NCBI GenBank assembly: GCA_018824405.1
Contig: JAHJGO010000006.1
Span: 1-64,000, forward strand
DNA from: Gammaproteobacteria bacterium
Lineage (GTDB): Bacteria; Pseudomonadota; Gammaproteobacteria; Burkholderiales; Sulfuricellaceae
DNA: 64,000 bases
Reading direction: 5' to 3'
The position numbers and the translations under genes are program-made. The notes beneath the pieces are model-generated. The model was not told the origin of the DNA, ran no database searches, and saw only the letters and a program-made list of their open reading frames with translations. Of this stretch, positions 47,693 to 57,113 are shown one piece after another. Position 1 is the stretch's first letter, and every line of letters starts with the position of its first letter.

Positions 47693-48757
47693 TCACAGGT
47701 TCTTCACCACGGCATCACCCATGGCGCTGCACGATGTCTTCTGTGTGCCTTCGGTGTAAATATCCACCGTGCGATAGCCCTGCGCCAGCACTTTCTTCAC
47801 CGCGTTCTCGATCCGGGTCGCACCTTCCTCGTTGCCAAAAGTGAAGCGCAGCATCATTGCCGCCGAGAGAATGGTGGCCAGCGGGTTGGCGATGTCCTTG
47901 CCCGCGATGTCCGGCGCGGAGCCATGACTGGGTTCGTACAGGCCCTTGTTGTTGGCGTCCAGCGATGCGGAAGGCAGCATACCGATGGAACCGGTGAGCA
48001 TGGACGCCTCATCTGAAAGGATGTCGCCAAAAATATTGCCGGTAATCATCACGTCGAACTGCTTGGGTGCGCGCACCAGCTGCATCGCCGCGTTGTCCAC
48101 ATACATGTGCGACAACTCGACTTCAGGATAATCCTTGTTCATTTCGGTAACGATCTCGCGCCACAGCTCGGTGGTTTCCAGCACATTGGCCTTGTCCACT
48201 GAACACATCTTGCGACTGCGTTTCATCGCGATCTCATAGCCGACCTTGGCGATCCGGCGGATCTCGGATTCACAGTAACGCATGGTATTGATGCCTTCGC
48301 GCTCGCCCTTGTCATTAACCTGTATGCCGCGCGGCTGGCCAAAGTAAATGTCGCCCGTCAGCTCGCGCACGATCATGATATCCAGCCCGGACACCACTTC
48401 AGGCTTGAGGGTTGAAGCACTGGCAAGTTCCGGATAGAGCAGCGCCGGGCGCAGATTGGCAAATACACCCATACCCTTGCGGATACGCAACAGGCCCTGC
48501 TCCGGACGCATCGGGCGCGGCAGTTTGTCGTATTCCCAACCACCCACGGCACCCAGCAATACGGCATCCGAAGCCTGCGCCAGTTTCATTGTAACTTCAG
48601 GCAGGGGGTCGCCTGCCGCATCGTAGCCGGCACCGCCGATGTGCGCTTGCTCCAGTTCGATCTTCAGGCCGTCGCTGGCCAGCGCTTTCAGTACCTTTAC
48701 GGCCTGGGTAACGATTTCCGGCCCGATTCCATCGCCTGGCAATACTGCAATTTTCAT
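47693..48757 (-). CDS. leuB: 3-isopropylmalate dehydrogenase
   Basis: A 354-residue NAD enzyme that oxidises and decarboxylates 3-isopropylmalate. Family marks are [41 protein letters not shown], the catalytic Tyr/Arg region [16 protein letters not shown] and [24 protein letters not shown]. Third step of the leuCDB set. Confidence 0.97.
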   Translation of the reverse strand: MKIAVLPGDGIGPEIVTQAVKVLKALASDGLKIELEQAHIGGAGYDAAGDPLPEVTMKLAQASDAVLLGAVGGWEYDKLPRPMRPEQGLLRIRKGMGVFANLRPALLYPELASASTLKPEVVSGLDIMIVRELTGDIYFGQPRGIQVNDKGEREGINTMRYCESEIRRIAKVGYEIAMKRSRKMCSVDKANVLETTELWREIVTEMNKDYPEVELSHMYVDNAAMQLVRAPKQFDVMITGNIFGDILSDEASMLTGSIGMLPSASLDANNKGLYEPSHGSAPDIAGKDIANPLATILSAAMMLRFTFGNEEGATRIENAVKKVLAQGYRTVDIYTEGTQKTSCSAMGDAVVKNL

Positions 48758-48763
48758 GATTGA

Positions 48764-48848
48764 TAGCTTTCAGCAATCAGCTTTCAGCAACCAGCCTTCA
48801 AGCGGAGCTTTTCACAGCTGACCGCTGAAAGCTGATTGCTGATCGCTA
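48764..48848. repeat. Inverted repeat in the leuD-leuB gap
   Basis: TAGC-led 25-base arms at 48764-48788 and 48824-48848 match at all but two positions; the inner 18 bp (48771-48788 and 48824-48841) are perfect, reading CAGCAATCAGCTTTCAGC and its complement. The left arm contains the direct repeat AGCTTTCAGCAATCAGCTTTCAGC in two steps. It lies between the leuD stop and the leuB start and could form a hairpin that reduces leuB expression. Confidence 0.7.
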
Positions 48849-49484
48849 GTTAAACACCCATGGCTCCGACTGGCGCCGCCGCTCTTCATAAGCCCTGATC
48901 TTGTCAGCATGCTGCAGGGTCAGGCCGATATCATCCAGTCCGTTCAGTAGACAGTACTTGCGGAACGGATCAACCGCAAAGTTGAATACCAGCCCATTCG
49001 GGGTGGAGACGCTTTGCGCTTCCAGATCGACCGTCAGGCGATAACCCTCCTCAGCAAAGGTTTCGCTGAAAAGCTGATCCACTTCAGCAGCCCCCAGAAC
49101 GATGGGCAGAATACCGTTCTTGAAACAGTTATTGAAAAAGATATCTGCAAAACTGGGCGCGATCACGGCGCGAAAACCGTAATCCAGCAGCGCCCAGGGC
49201 GCATGCTCCCGGCTTGAGCCGCAACCAAAATTTTCACGCGCGACAAGAATCTCTGCGCCCTGATAGCGCGCCTGATTGAGCACAAAATCCGGGTTGAGTG
49301 GTCGACCGGAGTTATCCATGCCGGGCTCGCCATGATCGAGATAGCGCCACTCGTCAAACAGGTTTGGCCCGAACCCGCTGCGTTTGATGGATTTCAGGAA
49401 CTGCTTGGGGATGATGGCGTCGGTATCGACATTGGGGCGATCCAGCGGGGCCACCAATCCGTCCAGAATGGTAAATTTATCCAT
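48846..49484 (-). CDS. leuD: 3-isopropylmalate dehydratase small subunit
   Basis: A 212-residue subunit that joins LeuC. It has [23 protein letters not shown], the [21 protein letters not shown] block near residue 80 and [17 protein letters not shown]. Full length. It follows the entericidin-like gene, and its start overlaps none; LeuCD interconverts 2- and 3-isopropylmalate. Confidence 0.96.
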   Translation of the reverse strand: MDKFTILDGLVAPLDRPNVDTDAIIPKQFLKSIKRSGFGPNLFDEWRYLDHGEPGMDNSGRPLNPDFVLNQARYQGAEILVARENFGCGSSREHAPWALLDYGFRAVIAPSFADIFFNNCFKNGILPIVLGAAEVDQLFSETFAEEGYRLTVDLEAQSVSTPNGLVFNFAVDPFRKYCLLNGLDDIGLTLQHADKIRAYEERRRQSEPWVFN

Positions 49485-49655
49485 TTAGTATTTCTTTTTT
49501 TCTTCGGCTTTGTTCTCGATCTTGTCACCCAGCTTGGAAACATCCTTTCCCAGGCCCTGCACAGTATTGCAACCGCCCATACTGAGCATGACGCCTCCGG
49601 TAATCGCAACCAGAAGAAAAACCTTGAGTGAAATCAGCGCAACAATCTTGTTCAT
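49485..49655 (-). CDS. Entericidin A/B family lipoprotein between leuC and leuD
   Basis: A 56-residue protein, MNKIVALISLKVFLLVAITG then GVMLSMGGCN with a lipobox Cys at residue 29 (MGGC), ending VQGLGKDVSKLGDKIENKAEEKKKY. The C-terminal GLGKDVSKLGDKIE repeat is the entericidin hallmark. Such lipoproteins are small envelope or stress-associated peptides. It shares no bases with leuD: its stop is directly beside the leuD start, and its ATG is 13 bases after leuC. A short gene of this type is typical between leuC and leuD in betaproteobacteria. Confidence 0.85.
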   Translation of the reverse strand: MNKIVALISLKVFLLVAITGGVMLSMGGCNTVQGLGKDVSKLGDKIENKAEEKKKY

Positions 49656-49667
49656 GAGTTCTGTCTC

Positions 49668-51071
49668 CTAAAATTCCCGCACATCCACAAAATGACCAGC
49701 AATCGCTGCGGCAGCCGCCATTTCAGGGCTGACCAGATGGGTTCGCCCACCAGGTCCCTGGCGGCCTTCAAAATTGCGGTTCGAGGTTGAAGCGCAACGT
49801 TCACCTGCTTCCAGACGGTCGGCATTCATTGCCAGACACATGGAACAACCTGGATCCCGCCACTCAAAACCCGATTCGATAAATATCCTGTCCAGACCTT
49901 CATCTTCCGCCTGTTTTTTCACCAGGCCGGAACCTGGAACAACCAGCGCCAGCTTGATACTGGACGCCACACGCCGGCCTTTCGCAACAGCAGCAGCAGC
50001 ACGCAGATCTTCAATCCTGGAATTGGTACAGGAACCGATGAATACCTTGTCCACGCCAATCTGGTTCATCGGCGTATTGGCCTGCAAGCCCATGTAGGCC
50101 AGCGCGCGTTCCATTCCGCCCCGCTTGACGGGATCGATTTCGCGTGCAGGATCAGGCACACAATCGTCGATCGCGACGACCATCTCGGGTGAAGTTCCCC
50201 ACGTGACCTGGGGTTTGATGGCCGCGCCATCCAGTTCCACAACGCTATCGAATTCGGCGCCTTCATCGCTATGCAAGTTGCGCCAGTTAGCGACAGCCTG
50301 TTCCCACATCTCGCCTGCGGGAGCGAAAGGCCGACCCTTGACGTAATCGATCGTTATGTCGTCCACCGCCACCATCCCGGCACGCGCGCCGGCCTCGATT
50401 GCCATGTTGCACAGGGTCATGCGTCCTTCCATGGAGAGACTGCGGATTGCAGCACCGGCAAACTCGATGGCGTAGCCGGTCCCGCCGGCGGTACCGATCT
50501 TGCCGATCACCGCCAGGGCAATATCCTTGGCTGTGACGCCCTTGCCCAGGCCGCCATCCACCAAGACCTGCATGGTTCTGGATTTTTTCTGCAACAGGCA
50601 TTGCGTGGCCAGCACATGCTCCACTTCGGAAGTGCCAATGCCATGCGCCAGCGCGCCGAAAGCTCCGTGCGTGCTGGTATGGGAGTCGCCGCATACCACG
50701 GTCATGCCAGGAAGCGTGGCGCCCTGCTCAGGCCCGATGACATGGACAATGCCCTGACGCACATCCGACATCTTGAATTCGGTAATCCCGAATTCATCGC
50801 AATTCTGGTCCAGCGTATCCACTTGCAGACGGGAGATGGGATCGGCAATGCCGTTCTTGCGGTCCGTGGTAGGGACATTATGATCCGCCACGGCAAGGTT
50901 GGCAGACAATCGCCACGGCTTGCGCCCGGCCAGGCGCAGGCCTTCAAAGGCCTGGGGGCTGGTTACTTCATGCAGCAGATGGCGATCGATATAAAGCAGC
51001 GTGGTGCCATCGGACTCGGTGTGCACCACGTGGGACTGCCACAATTTTTCGTACAGCGTTTGAGCGGTCAT
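49668..51071 (-). CDS. leuC: 3-isopropylmalate dehydratase large subunit
   Basis: A 467-residue subunit of the [4Fe-4S] enzyme. Cluster ligands include Cys in [12 protein letters not shown] and the pair in [11 protein letters not shown]. Other blocks are [34 protein letters not shown] and [15 protein letters not shown]. First gene of leuC-ecn-leuD-leuB-asd; a short untranslated leader (51072-51144) holds no recognised attenuator. Confidence 0.97.
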   Translation of the reverse strand: MTAQTLYEKLWQSHVVHTESDGTTLLYIDRHLLHEVTSPQAFEGLRLAGRKPWRLSANLAVADHNVPTTDRKNGIADPISRLQVDTLDQNCDEFGITEFKMSDVRQGIVHVIGPEQGATLPGMTVVCGDSHTSTHGAFGALAHGIGTSEVEHVLATQCLLQKKSRTMQVLVDGGLGKGVTAKDIALAVIGKIGTAGGTGYAIEFAGAAIRSLSMEGRMTLCNMAIEAGARAGMVAVDDITIDYVKGRPFAPAGEMWEQAVANWRNLHSDEGAEFDSVVELDGAAIKPQVTWGTSPEMVVAIDDCVPDPAREIDPVKRGGMERALAYMGLQANTPMNQIGVDKVFIGSCTNSRIEDLRAAAAVAKGRRVASSIKLALVVPGSGLVKKQAEDEGLDRIFIESGFEWRDPGCSMCLAMNADRLEAGERCASTSNRNFEGRQGPGGRTHLVSPEMAAAAAIAGHFVDVREF

Positions 51072-51144
51072 TACAGAAATTCTGGGAAAAACGCAAATTA
51101 TTGCACAGTCGCGAGCTTGCGAACAATTACAAATTGGAGAGACC

Positions 51145-51852
51145 TTACGGCACCAGGCCTTCGATCCAGTGGCGATAGAGCTTTCCCGCGACCTGATTCA
51201 GGCCTGACAAGCGAGTCGGCATATCCTGCTGGATTACCCCAACTGCTTGCACACCAGGGCTGGTTGCAGACGCAGCAATCTCCTCTGCGCCGATAGCACA
51301 CCAGTCTTTCACCATCTCCTCCGTCATTTCCACATGGCACTGCATTGCCAGGTGGCGGCCCATTACAAAAGCCTGATTCTGGCAATGTGCACTGCTCAGG
51401 ATCGTGGTTGCGCCTGAGGGAAGAGAAAAGGTCTCGCCATGCCAGTGAAATGCCGTGAAAACACGTGTCTCGCCAAACCATGCGCGAGCCTCGTTATTCT
51501 CCGCCACCACCACCTCGCCCCAGCCAATCTCCTTGATCGGATTGGACCCCACCGTCCCACCCAGCGCTTTGGCTATGAGTTGTCCACCGAGACAATGGCC
51601 CAGCACAGGAATACCAGCGGCGACAGCCTGCCGGATCAGTGCCAGAACAGGCGAAATCCATGGCAAATCATCATTGACGCTCATCGGTCCGCCCATGAAC
51701 ACCAGGCCTGAAAATGCATGCGCATCTTGCGGTACAGCTTCGCCTTCATCAATTGCGAGCAAACGCCATGGAATATTATTTTCATCCAGGAATGTGGCAA
51801 AATAACCCGGACCTTCACTCCGGGCATGACGGAATATTGCAACCGGTTTCAT
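51145..51852 (-). CDS. Class I glutamine amidotransferase
   Basis: A 235-residue GATase domain protein. Catalytic triad: Cys87 (LGHCLGGQL), His173 and Glu175 (AMQCHVEMT). The WHGETFSLP segment and [14 protein letters not shown] match the GuaA-like GATase subgroup of unknown partner. No synthetase domain is attached or adjacent, so the acceptor reaction is unknown. ATG at 51852 (MKPVAIFRH) is preferred. Its start is only 19 bases from the divergent protease gene start. Confidence 0.85.
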   Translation of the reverse strand: MKPVAIFRHARSEGPGYFATFLDENNIPWRLLAIDEGEAVPQDAHAFSGLVFMGGPMSVNDDLPWISPVLALIRQAVAAGIPVLGHCLGGQLIAKALGGTVGSNPIKEIGWGEVVVAENNEARAWFGETRVFTAFHWHGETFSLPSGATTILSSAHCQNQAFVMGRHLAMQCHVEMTEEMVKDWCAIGAEEIAASATSPGVQAVGVIQQDMPTRLSGLNQVAGKLYRHWIEGLVP

Positions 51853-51871
51853 TCTGGGAGTCTCCAGCATT

Positions 51872-52522
51872 ATGAAAAAACAACATTCTAGCCTAGCCTT
51901 TCTGATAGTGCTTTTATTCTCCGCTTCGGCTCACGCCACCAATGTCAGTGTGGTTGGGCTGTTCAGCGGCAAAGCGATTGTTACTATCAATGGCGGCAAA
52001 CAAAAACTGCTCAGGGCAGGCGAAAAAACGCCGGAAGGAATCAAACTCATCAGCGCGGATTCAAATCAGGCCGTACTGGAGATCGACGGGAAACAGCTAA
52101 CCCTGGGAATGGGTCAGGGTGTCTCAACAGGAGGAGTGCAGGACTCCGACGGCAAGGCCAGCGCAACGCTGACAGCCGACGCTCAGGGACACTTCATTGT
52201 CACTGGCAGCATCAATGGCAGCCCCACCCGCTTCCTCGTTGACACTGGCGCCAGTGCAATCAGCATGGGCAGCACAGAAGCCAAGCGACTGGGCATTTCC
52301 TACCTCAGCGGACAGAAGGCTTTATCTTCAACCGCCAATGGCGTAACGCGAGTGTACCGCGTCAGCCTGAACAGTGTGAAAGTCGGCGACATCAGCCTTA
52401 ACGGCGTTGAAGGAATCGTGCATGAAGGCCCGTTGCCTATTGTGCTGCTGGGCATGAGCTTCCTTAACCGTGTGAATATGAAACGAGAGGGAGACCGCAT
52501 GGAGCTGACAAAACGCTTCTAA
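51872..52522 (+). CDS. Retropepsin-like (clan AA) aspartic protease
   Basis: A 216-residue periplasmic protein with a signal peptide (1-22) and a single pepsin-like lobe (about 105-210). Catalytic Asp124 lies in FLVDTGASAISMG, followed by LGISYLSG. It matches the TIGR02281-type family of bacterial retropepsin-like proteases. The segment 24-100 is a beta-rich N-terminal domain. Function is unknown. Divergent from the amidotransferase. Confidence 0.85.
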   Translation: MKKQHSSLAFLIVLLFSASAHATNVSVVGLFSGKAIVTINGGKQKLLRAGEKTPEGIKLISADSNQAVLEIDGKQLTLGMGQGVSTGGVQDSDGKASATLTADAQGHFIVTGSINGSPTRFLVDTGASAISMGSTEAKRLGISYLSGQKALSSTANGVTRVYRVSLNSVKVGDISLNGVEGIVHEGPLPIVLLGMSFLNRVNMKREGDRMELTKRF

Positions 52523-52528
52523 GCCCCG

Positions 52529-52581
52529 GAAGAAGTTAAAAAAAATCCCGCATTCCGCGGGATTTTTTTTAACTTCTTCCA
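52529..52581. terminator. Strong bidirectional terminator between protease gene and folE2
   Basis: A perfect 24-bp stem (52529-52552 with 52558-52581) with the five-base loop ATTCC. A8 and T8 blocks provide the U-tract on either strand. It starts seven bases after the protease stop and ends six before the folE2 stop, serving both convergent genes. Confidence 0.93.
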
Positions 52582-52586
52582 ACTGG

Positions 52587-53414
52587 TCAAGCCTTGGTTT
52601 TGTCCCGCTCGATCAGTGCATAGGCCGAGTGGTTGTGGATGGATTCGAAGTTTTCAGACTCGACGATATAAGCGTCGATCCGCTTGTCATCGTTCAGCAC
52701 TGCAGCCACGTCACGCACCATATCTTCAACAAATTTCGGATTGTCGTAAGCACGTTCGGTAACGTATTTCTCGTCCGGACGTTTCAGCAAGCCATAAACT
52801 TCGCACGACGCCTGGTCTTCCACCAGGCGCACGATGTCTTCAAGCCACACCATTTCATTGGTGCGCGCCGTGATGGTGACATGTGAACGCTGGTTGTGGG
52901 CGCCATAATCTGAAATTTTCTTTGAGCATGGGCACAGGCTGGTCACAGGCACGACCACCTTGGTGGTCTGGCGGTATTTCCCATGGTCGATTTCGCCCGT
53001 GAAAGTGACTTCGTAATCCATCAGGCTCTGCACACCGGAAATAGGCGCAGTCTTGTTGATGAAATAGGGGAAAGTCATCTCAACGTGACCTGAATCCGCT
53101 TCCAGCAACACCACCATCTCGCGCAGCATGGTTTCAAAATTCTCTACCGAAACCTCACGTTCATAGCCGTTGAGAATCTCGATAAAGCGCGACATGTGGG
53201 TGCCCTTGAAATTGTGGGGCAGGTGCACGTACATATTGAAAACGGCGATAGTGTGCTGCACGCCTTCGCTCTTGTCCGCCACTCTCACCGGATGGCGGAT
53301 GGACTTGATACCGACCTTGTCGATCGCGATCTGACGAGTATCGTGTGAAGCTTGCACATCTGCGATCTCGCAGGCGGCCACGGTTCCGTCACAGGGAACG
53401 TTGCAATTGCTCAT
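52587..53414 (-). CDS. folE2: GTP cyclohydrolase I type 2
   Basis: A 275-residue enzyme, unrelated in sequence to FolE1, that makes dihydroneopterin triphosphate for folate. Conserved blocks are [65 protein letters not shown], and [14 protein letters not shown]. The Cys in CPCSKK is the metal-site ligand. Type 2 often works with other divalent metals instead of zinc. Followed by dxs on the same strand, 65 bases away. Confidence 0.94.
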   Translation of the reverse strand: MSNCNVPCDGTVAACEIADVQASHDTRQIAIDKVGIKSIRHPVRVADKSEGVQHTIAVFNMYVHLPHNFKGTHMSRFIEILNGYEREVSVENFETMLREMVVLLEADSGHVEMTFPYFINKTAPISGVQSLMDYEVTFTGEIDHGKYRQTTKVVVPVTSLCPCSKKISDYGAHNQRSHVTITARTNEMVWLEDIVRLVEDQASCEVYGLLKRPDEKYVTERAYDNPKFVEDMVRDVAAVLNDDKRIDAYIVESENFESIHNHSAYALIERDKTKA

Positions 53415-53479
53415 TAATAATCCTTACATCGAGAAGTTATGCTGGTGTCCAGTATAACCACTTCCAATAGCCGAGTAAA

Positions 53480-55327
53480 CTACTCGGGTAATATTTTTCT
53501 GATGGCGCGTACCAGCCCATCCTTATCCAGGCCACATTTTGCCAGCAATTCCGCGGCTGCGCCCTGCTCGATAAATGTGTCGGGCAAGCCCAGATGAAGC
53601 AGCTTAACCGTCACATTCTGATTTTGCAGGCTCTCCGCCACTGCACTGCCGGCACCGCCCATGACAGCATTCTCTTCCACCGTCACCAGCAGTTCATGGC
53701 TGGCGGCAAGCTCTCTTATCATTTCCCCGTCCAGCGGCTTGACGAAGCGCATGTTGGCCACTGAGGCATTCAATTCCTCGGCCGCCAGCAATGCCGGCGT
53801 CAGCATGCTGCCGAAAGCCAGAATTGCCACTCTCTCGCCACGACGTTTAATCTCGCCGCGCCCCACCGGCAGCGCGGACATTTCGGCGGAGACCGCAACA
53901 CCCGTGCCGCAACCGCGCGGGTAACGCACTGCCACAGGCTGATCGAGATGAAAGGCCGTGTAGAGCATCTGACGGCACTCGTTCTCGTCACTCGGCGCCA
54001 TCACCACCATATTGGGGATACAGCGCAGGAACGAAAGGTCAAAACTGCCGGCGTGCGTCGGACCATCAGCCCCGACCAGCCCGGCACGGTCGATCGCAAA
54101 AACCACAGGCAGATTCTGCAAGGCGACATCATGAACCAGTTGATCATAGGCACGCTGCAGGAAGGTGGAATAGATCGCCACCACCGGCTTCAGGCCTTCG
54201 CATGCCAGACCGGCGGCAAAAGTCACTGCGTGCTGTTCCGCAATACCGACATCAAAATAGCGCGTCGGAAACTGCTCAGAAAAACGCACCATGCCAGAGC
54301 CTTCGCACATTGCCGGCGTGATCCCCACCAGACGCGAGTCTGCCTGCGCCATATCGCACAGCCAGTCGCCGAAAATCTGGGTGTAGGACTTTCCTCCAGC
54401 CGGCTTGCTGCCTTCAACCCCGTCTTCAGGATTGAATTTGGCCACTCCGTGATAGAGGCAAGGGTCTTCCTCGGCACGCCTGAAGCCCTTGCCCTTCTTC
54501 GTGACCACATGCAGGAACTGAGGACCTTCAAGCTGCCTGATATTTTTCAGCGTGGGGATCAGCGCATCCAGATCATGTCCGTCGATGGGGCCGATGTAGT
54601 TAAAGCCGAATTCCTCGAACAGCGTGCCCGGAATCATCATGCCCTTCATGTGCTCTTCGGCGCGCTTGGCCAGCTCAAGAATGGGCGGCGCGACCGACAG
54701 AACCTTTTCGCCAGCCTTCCGGGCTGCGGCATAAAAGCGCCCGGACATCAGCTTGGCGAGATAATTGTTGAGCGCACCCACATTGGGTGAGATCGACATA
54801 TCGTTGTCGTTGAGAATTACCAGCAGATTGGCATCCATCGTGCCAGCATTGTTCAGCGCTTCGAACGCCATCCCCGCCGTCATGGCGCCATCGCCGATAA
54901 TCGCCACGGCACGCCGATCCTCGCCCTGCTGCTTGGCAGCAACCGCCATGCCCAGCGCAGCGCTGATGGAAGTACTGGAGTGTCCGGCACCGAACGCGTC
55001 ATATTCGCTCTCATCGCGGCGCGGAAATCCGGCAATGCCGCCCAGCATGCGCAGGTGGCTCATGGCTCCGCGCCGGCCGGTCAGAATCTTGTGGGGATAG
55101 GTCTGATGTCCCACATCCCACACCAGGCGGTCGGACGGGGTATTGAATACATAATGCAGCGCGATCGTCAGCTCCACTGTACCAAGATTGGAGGACAAGT
55201 GGCCGCCGGTGCGCGACACGCTGTCAATCATGAACTGACGCAGTTCCTCAGCCAGTTGCGCTAATTGGCGACGATCCAGCTGCCGCAACTGTTGCGGATT
55301 GTCGATGGCTTCAAGCAATGAAGTCAT
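53480..55327 (-). CDS. dxs: 1-deoxy-D-xylulose-5-phosphate synthase
   Basis: A 615-residue TPP enzyme that opens the MEP isoprenoid pathway. [17 protein letters not shown] and the TPP site [18 protein letters not shown] with NDNDMSIS are intact; [17 protein letters not shown] and the C-terminal transketolase domain follow. The ATG follows the ispA stop with no gap (TGAATG). Confidence 0.98.
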   Translation of the reverse strand: MTSLLEAIDNPQQLRQLDRRQLAQLAEELRQFMIDSVSRTGGHLSSNLGTVELTIALHYVFNTPSDRLVWDVGHQTYPHKILTGRRGAMSHLRMLGGIAGFPRRDESEYDAFGAGHSSTSISAALGMAVAAKQQGEDRRAVAIIGDGAMTAGMAFEALNNAGTMDANLLVILNDNDMSISPNVGALNNYLAKLMSGRFYAAARKAGEKVLSVAPPILELAKRAEEHMKGMMIPGTLFEEFGFNYIGPIDGHDLDALIPTLKNIRQLEGPQFLHVVTKKGKGFRRAEEDPCLYHGVAKFNPEDGVEGSKPAGGKSYTQIFGDWLCDMAQADSRLVGITPAMCEGSGMVRFSEQFPTRYFDVGIAEQHAVTFAAGLACEGLKPVVAIYSTFLQRAYDQLVHDVALQNLPVVFAIDRAGLVGADGPTHAGSFDLSFLRCIPNMVVMAPSDENECRQMLYTAFHLDQPVAVRYPRGCGTGVAVSAEMSALPVGRGEIKRRGERVAILAFGSMLTPALLAAEELNASVANMRFVKPLDGEMIRELAASHELLVTVEENAVMGGAGSAVAESLQNQNVTVKLLHLGLPDTFIEQGAAAELLAKCGLDKDGLVRAIRKILPE

Positions 55328-56233
55328 TCAGGACTGGCGTTGCACAATAAAATCGGCCAGTTGAGCAAGCCTTTTGGCTTTGTCACCAAATTCGAGCAGA
55401 GCAGACAGGGCGTTGTGATGCAGGTCTTCCGCCAGTTTGCGCGCATCTTCAAGTCCGAGGATACTGACATAGGTCGGCTTGTTCTGCTCGGCATCCTTGC
55501 CTGCAGTCTTGCCCAGCGTGGCAGTACTGGCTTCCACGTCAAGAATGTCATCCATCACCTGAAACGCAAGCCCGACACACTTGGCATAGTGATTGATCGC
55601 ATCCAGCTGAGAGGAGTCCAGCCCGCTTCCGGCATGCGCGCCCAGTATCACTGCCGCACGAATCAGTGCACCCGTCTTGTGGATATGCATGAACTCCAGT
55701 TCGGGCTGAGTCAGGGTTTTACCAACCGACTCAAGGTCAATCGCCTGCCCCCCCGCCATGCCACGCGAACCGGAAGCCAGAGCAAGCAAGCGAATCAGTT
55801 CGAGCTGAATGGAAGGACTATGGGCTACTGTACGTTCCGCGACCAACTGGAATGCCAGGCACTGCAGGCTGTCACCCACCAGCAGCGCCGTGGCCTCATC
55901 GAACGCCACGTGACAAGTTGGCTTGCCGCGACGCAGCGCGTCATTGTCCATGCACGGCAGATCGTCATGCACCAGGGAATAGACATGAATCAGTTCAACT
56001 GCTGCAGCTACGGTTTCCACACGATCGGTGGCAGCGCTGGTCAGCTCACCTGCAGCAAAAGCCAGCAATGGACGTACCCGTTTACCACCATCCAGCACCG
56101 CATAGCGCATCGCCTGGTGGAGACGCTGTGGCGCCAACTCCGGAGAGGGCAGCACTCGCTCCAGTACCGTTTCCATATGCATCTGGCGCTGCCGCGCCCA
56201 GTCACTGAAATCACTATTCGCTAGCACTTGCAT
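55328..56233 (-). CDS. ispA: Farnesyl diphosphate synthase
   Basis: A 301-residue prenyltransferase. The first aspartate-rich motif is LVHDDLPCMDND with the short FARM spacing typical of bacterial FPP synthases, the second is DDILDVEAS. GGKRVRPLL and HKTGALIRAAV are conserved. ATG at 56233 (MQVLANSDFS) is preferred over 56242; it overlaps xseB by about 20 bases. xseB-ispA-dxs is a conserved trio. Confidence 0.96.
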   Translation of the reverse strand: MQVLANSDFSDWARQRQMHMETVLERVLPSPELAPQRLHQAMRYAVLDGGKRVRPLLAFAAGELTSAATDRVETVAAAVELIHVYSLVHDDLPCMDNDALRRGKPTCHVAFDEATALLVGDSLQCLAFQLVAERTVAHSPSIQLELIRLLALASGSRGMAGGQAIDLESVGKTLTQPELEFMHIHKTGALIRAAVILGAHAGSGLDSSQLDAINHYAKCVGLAFQVMDDILDVEASTATLGKTAGKDAEQNKPTYVSILGLEDARKLAEDLHHNALSALLEFGDKAKRLAQLADFIVQRQS

Positions 56234-56468
56234 TCCCACCATTTATACTGAAGTCATTGATTGAACCTGCCTCCATGATTTTTACCTGTTGCTGCGCATC
56301 TTGCAGCGTCTCCTGACAAAAGCGGAGCAACTCCATGCCACGTTGATAAGCAGCAAGCGATTGCTCCAGAGGCAACTGACCTGCTTCCATGTCAGCGACG
56401 ACCTGTTCCAGCTCAGTCAGTGCAATCTCGAAGCTTTTTGGGGAAGCGTTTTTGGCAGGCCGGCTCAT
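56214..56468 (-). CDS. xseB: Exodeoxyribonuclease VII small subunit
   Basis: An 84-residue helical protein with SFEIALTELEQVVADMEAGQLPLEQSLAAYQRGMELLRFCQE, the XseB signature, ending in a short Ser/Asn tail. It joins XseA (not in the window). It is the first gene of xseB-ispA-dxs. Confidence 0.92.
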   Translation of the reverse strand: MSRPAKNASPKSFEIALTELEQVVADMEAGQLPLEQSLAAYQRGMELLRFCQETLQDAQQQVKIMEAGSINDFSINGGNASASE

Positions 56469-56617
56469 TAAAGGACTAGATTTAGCAGGATAAAAAAAGC
56501 CTATCCAAATTCGGGAAAGGCCAGTTAAATAATTCAGTTTGCAATTTTACCGGAATATTGCACCGGGGGCCAAACTGGGACAAAATAATGTGCTTTATAT
56601 CAGTTCCGGCTTTGATT

Positions 56618-56947
56618 TTAAACCAGAGGTTTACAAGAATCTTTATACTTGACTTGGCAGCCAATATCGCTCTGCTGAGCCATCACAGTCAGGCATAAAG
56701 ATCGCCTGTCCGCTGCGCCGCCGAACCTGCGGCATAAACGGCAAGCCCAACAGCTAGCCGCACACACTTTCCCGGCAATCCCTGCCTCAATTTGGGCGAA
56801 ACGCCCTTGCAGAGCTGGAGCAGGCTCCTGCTCTCTGGATGGTGTAATGTGTTTCAGAACATCAATGATGTCCTGCTCTACCCCTCTACGTTGGAAGATG
56901 GTATGGTGCATTTCCACGAACTCAAACGCCGCCATCTTGAACCCCAT
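56618..56947 (-). CDS. Unsupported small open frame near tRNA-Thr (low confidence)
   Basis: A 109-codon frame (AAFEFVEMHHTIFQRRGVEQ then DIIDVLKHITPSREQEPAPAL) that has protein-like composition at its beginning but Cys- and Ser-rich, atypical sequence at the end. I do not recognise a family and see no ribosome site. It may be an old gene remnant next to the tRNA. The stretch 56469-56999 otherwise shows only a palindrome GAGCAGG-CT-CCTGCTC near 56818. Confidence 0.2.
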   Translation of the reverse strand: MGFKMAAFEFVEMHHTIFQRRGVEQDIIDVLKHITPSREQEPAPALQGRFAQIEAGIAGKVCAASCWACRLCRRFGGAADRRSLCLTVMAQQSDIGCQVKYKDSCKPLV

Positions 56948-56999
56948 CTGGGCGCGAAATAGCCGTCACGAAAACTTTCGTTATATAATCCGCACCATC

Positions 57000-57075
57000 G
57001 CCGATGTAGCTCAGTTGGTAGAGCAGCGCATTCGTAATGCGAAGGTCACCAGTTCGATTCCGGTCATCGGCACCA
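57000..57075 (+). tRNA. tRNA-Thr (anticodon CGT)
   Basis: A 76-base cloverleaf including encoded CCA. Acceptor GCCGATG/CATCGGC, D-arm GCTCAGTTGGTAGAGC, anticodon stem GCGCA/TGCG-type with loop TTCGTAA (anticodon CGT), T-arm CCAGTTCGATTCCGG. Followed six bases later by a terminator and the ydbH-like gene. Confidence 0.97.
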
Positions 57076-57080
57076 GATCA

Positions 57081-57111
57081 GGGCCGGCAGTTTTTAACTG
57101 CCGGCCCTTTT
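57081..57111 (+). terminator. Terminator after tRNA-Thr
   Basis: A perfect 12-bp stem (GGGCCGGCAGTT, 57081-57092, with 57096-57107) with a three-base loop and TTTTC after it. The first codons of the following gene lie in or just after this structure. Confidence 0.85.
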
Positions 57112-57113
57112 CT

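Noticed and set aside
53948..54790. 280-codon plus-strand frame within dxs
   Set aside because: Shadow of Dxs, no motif or ribosome site.
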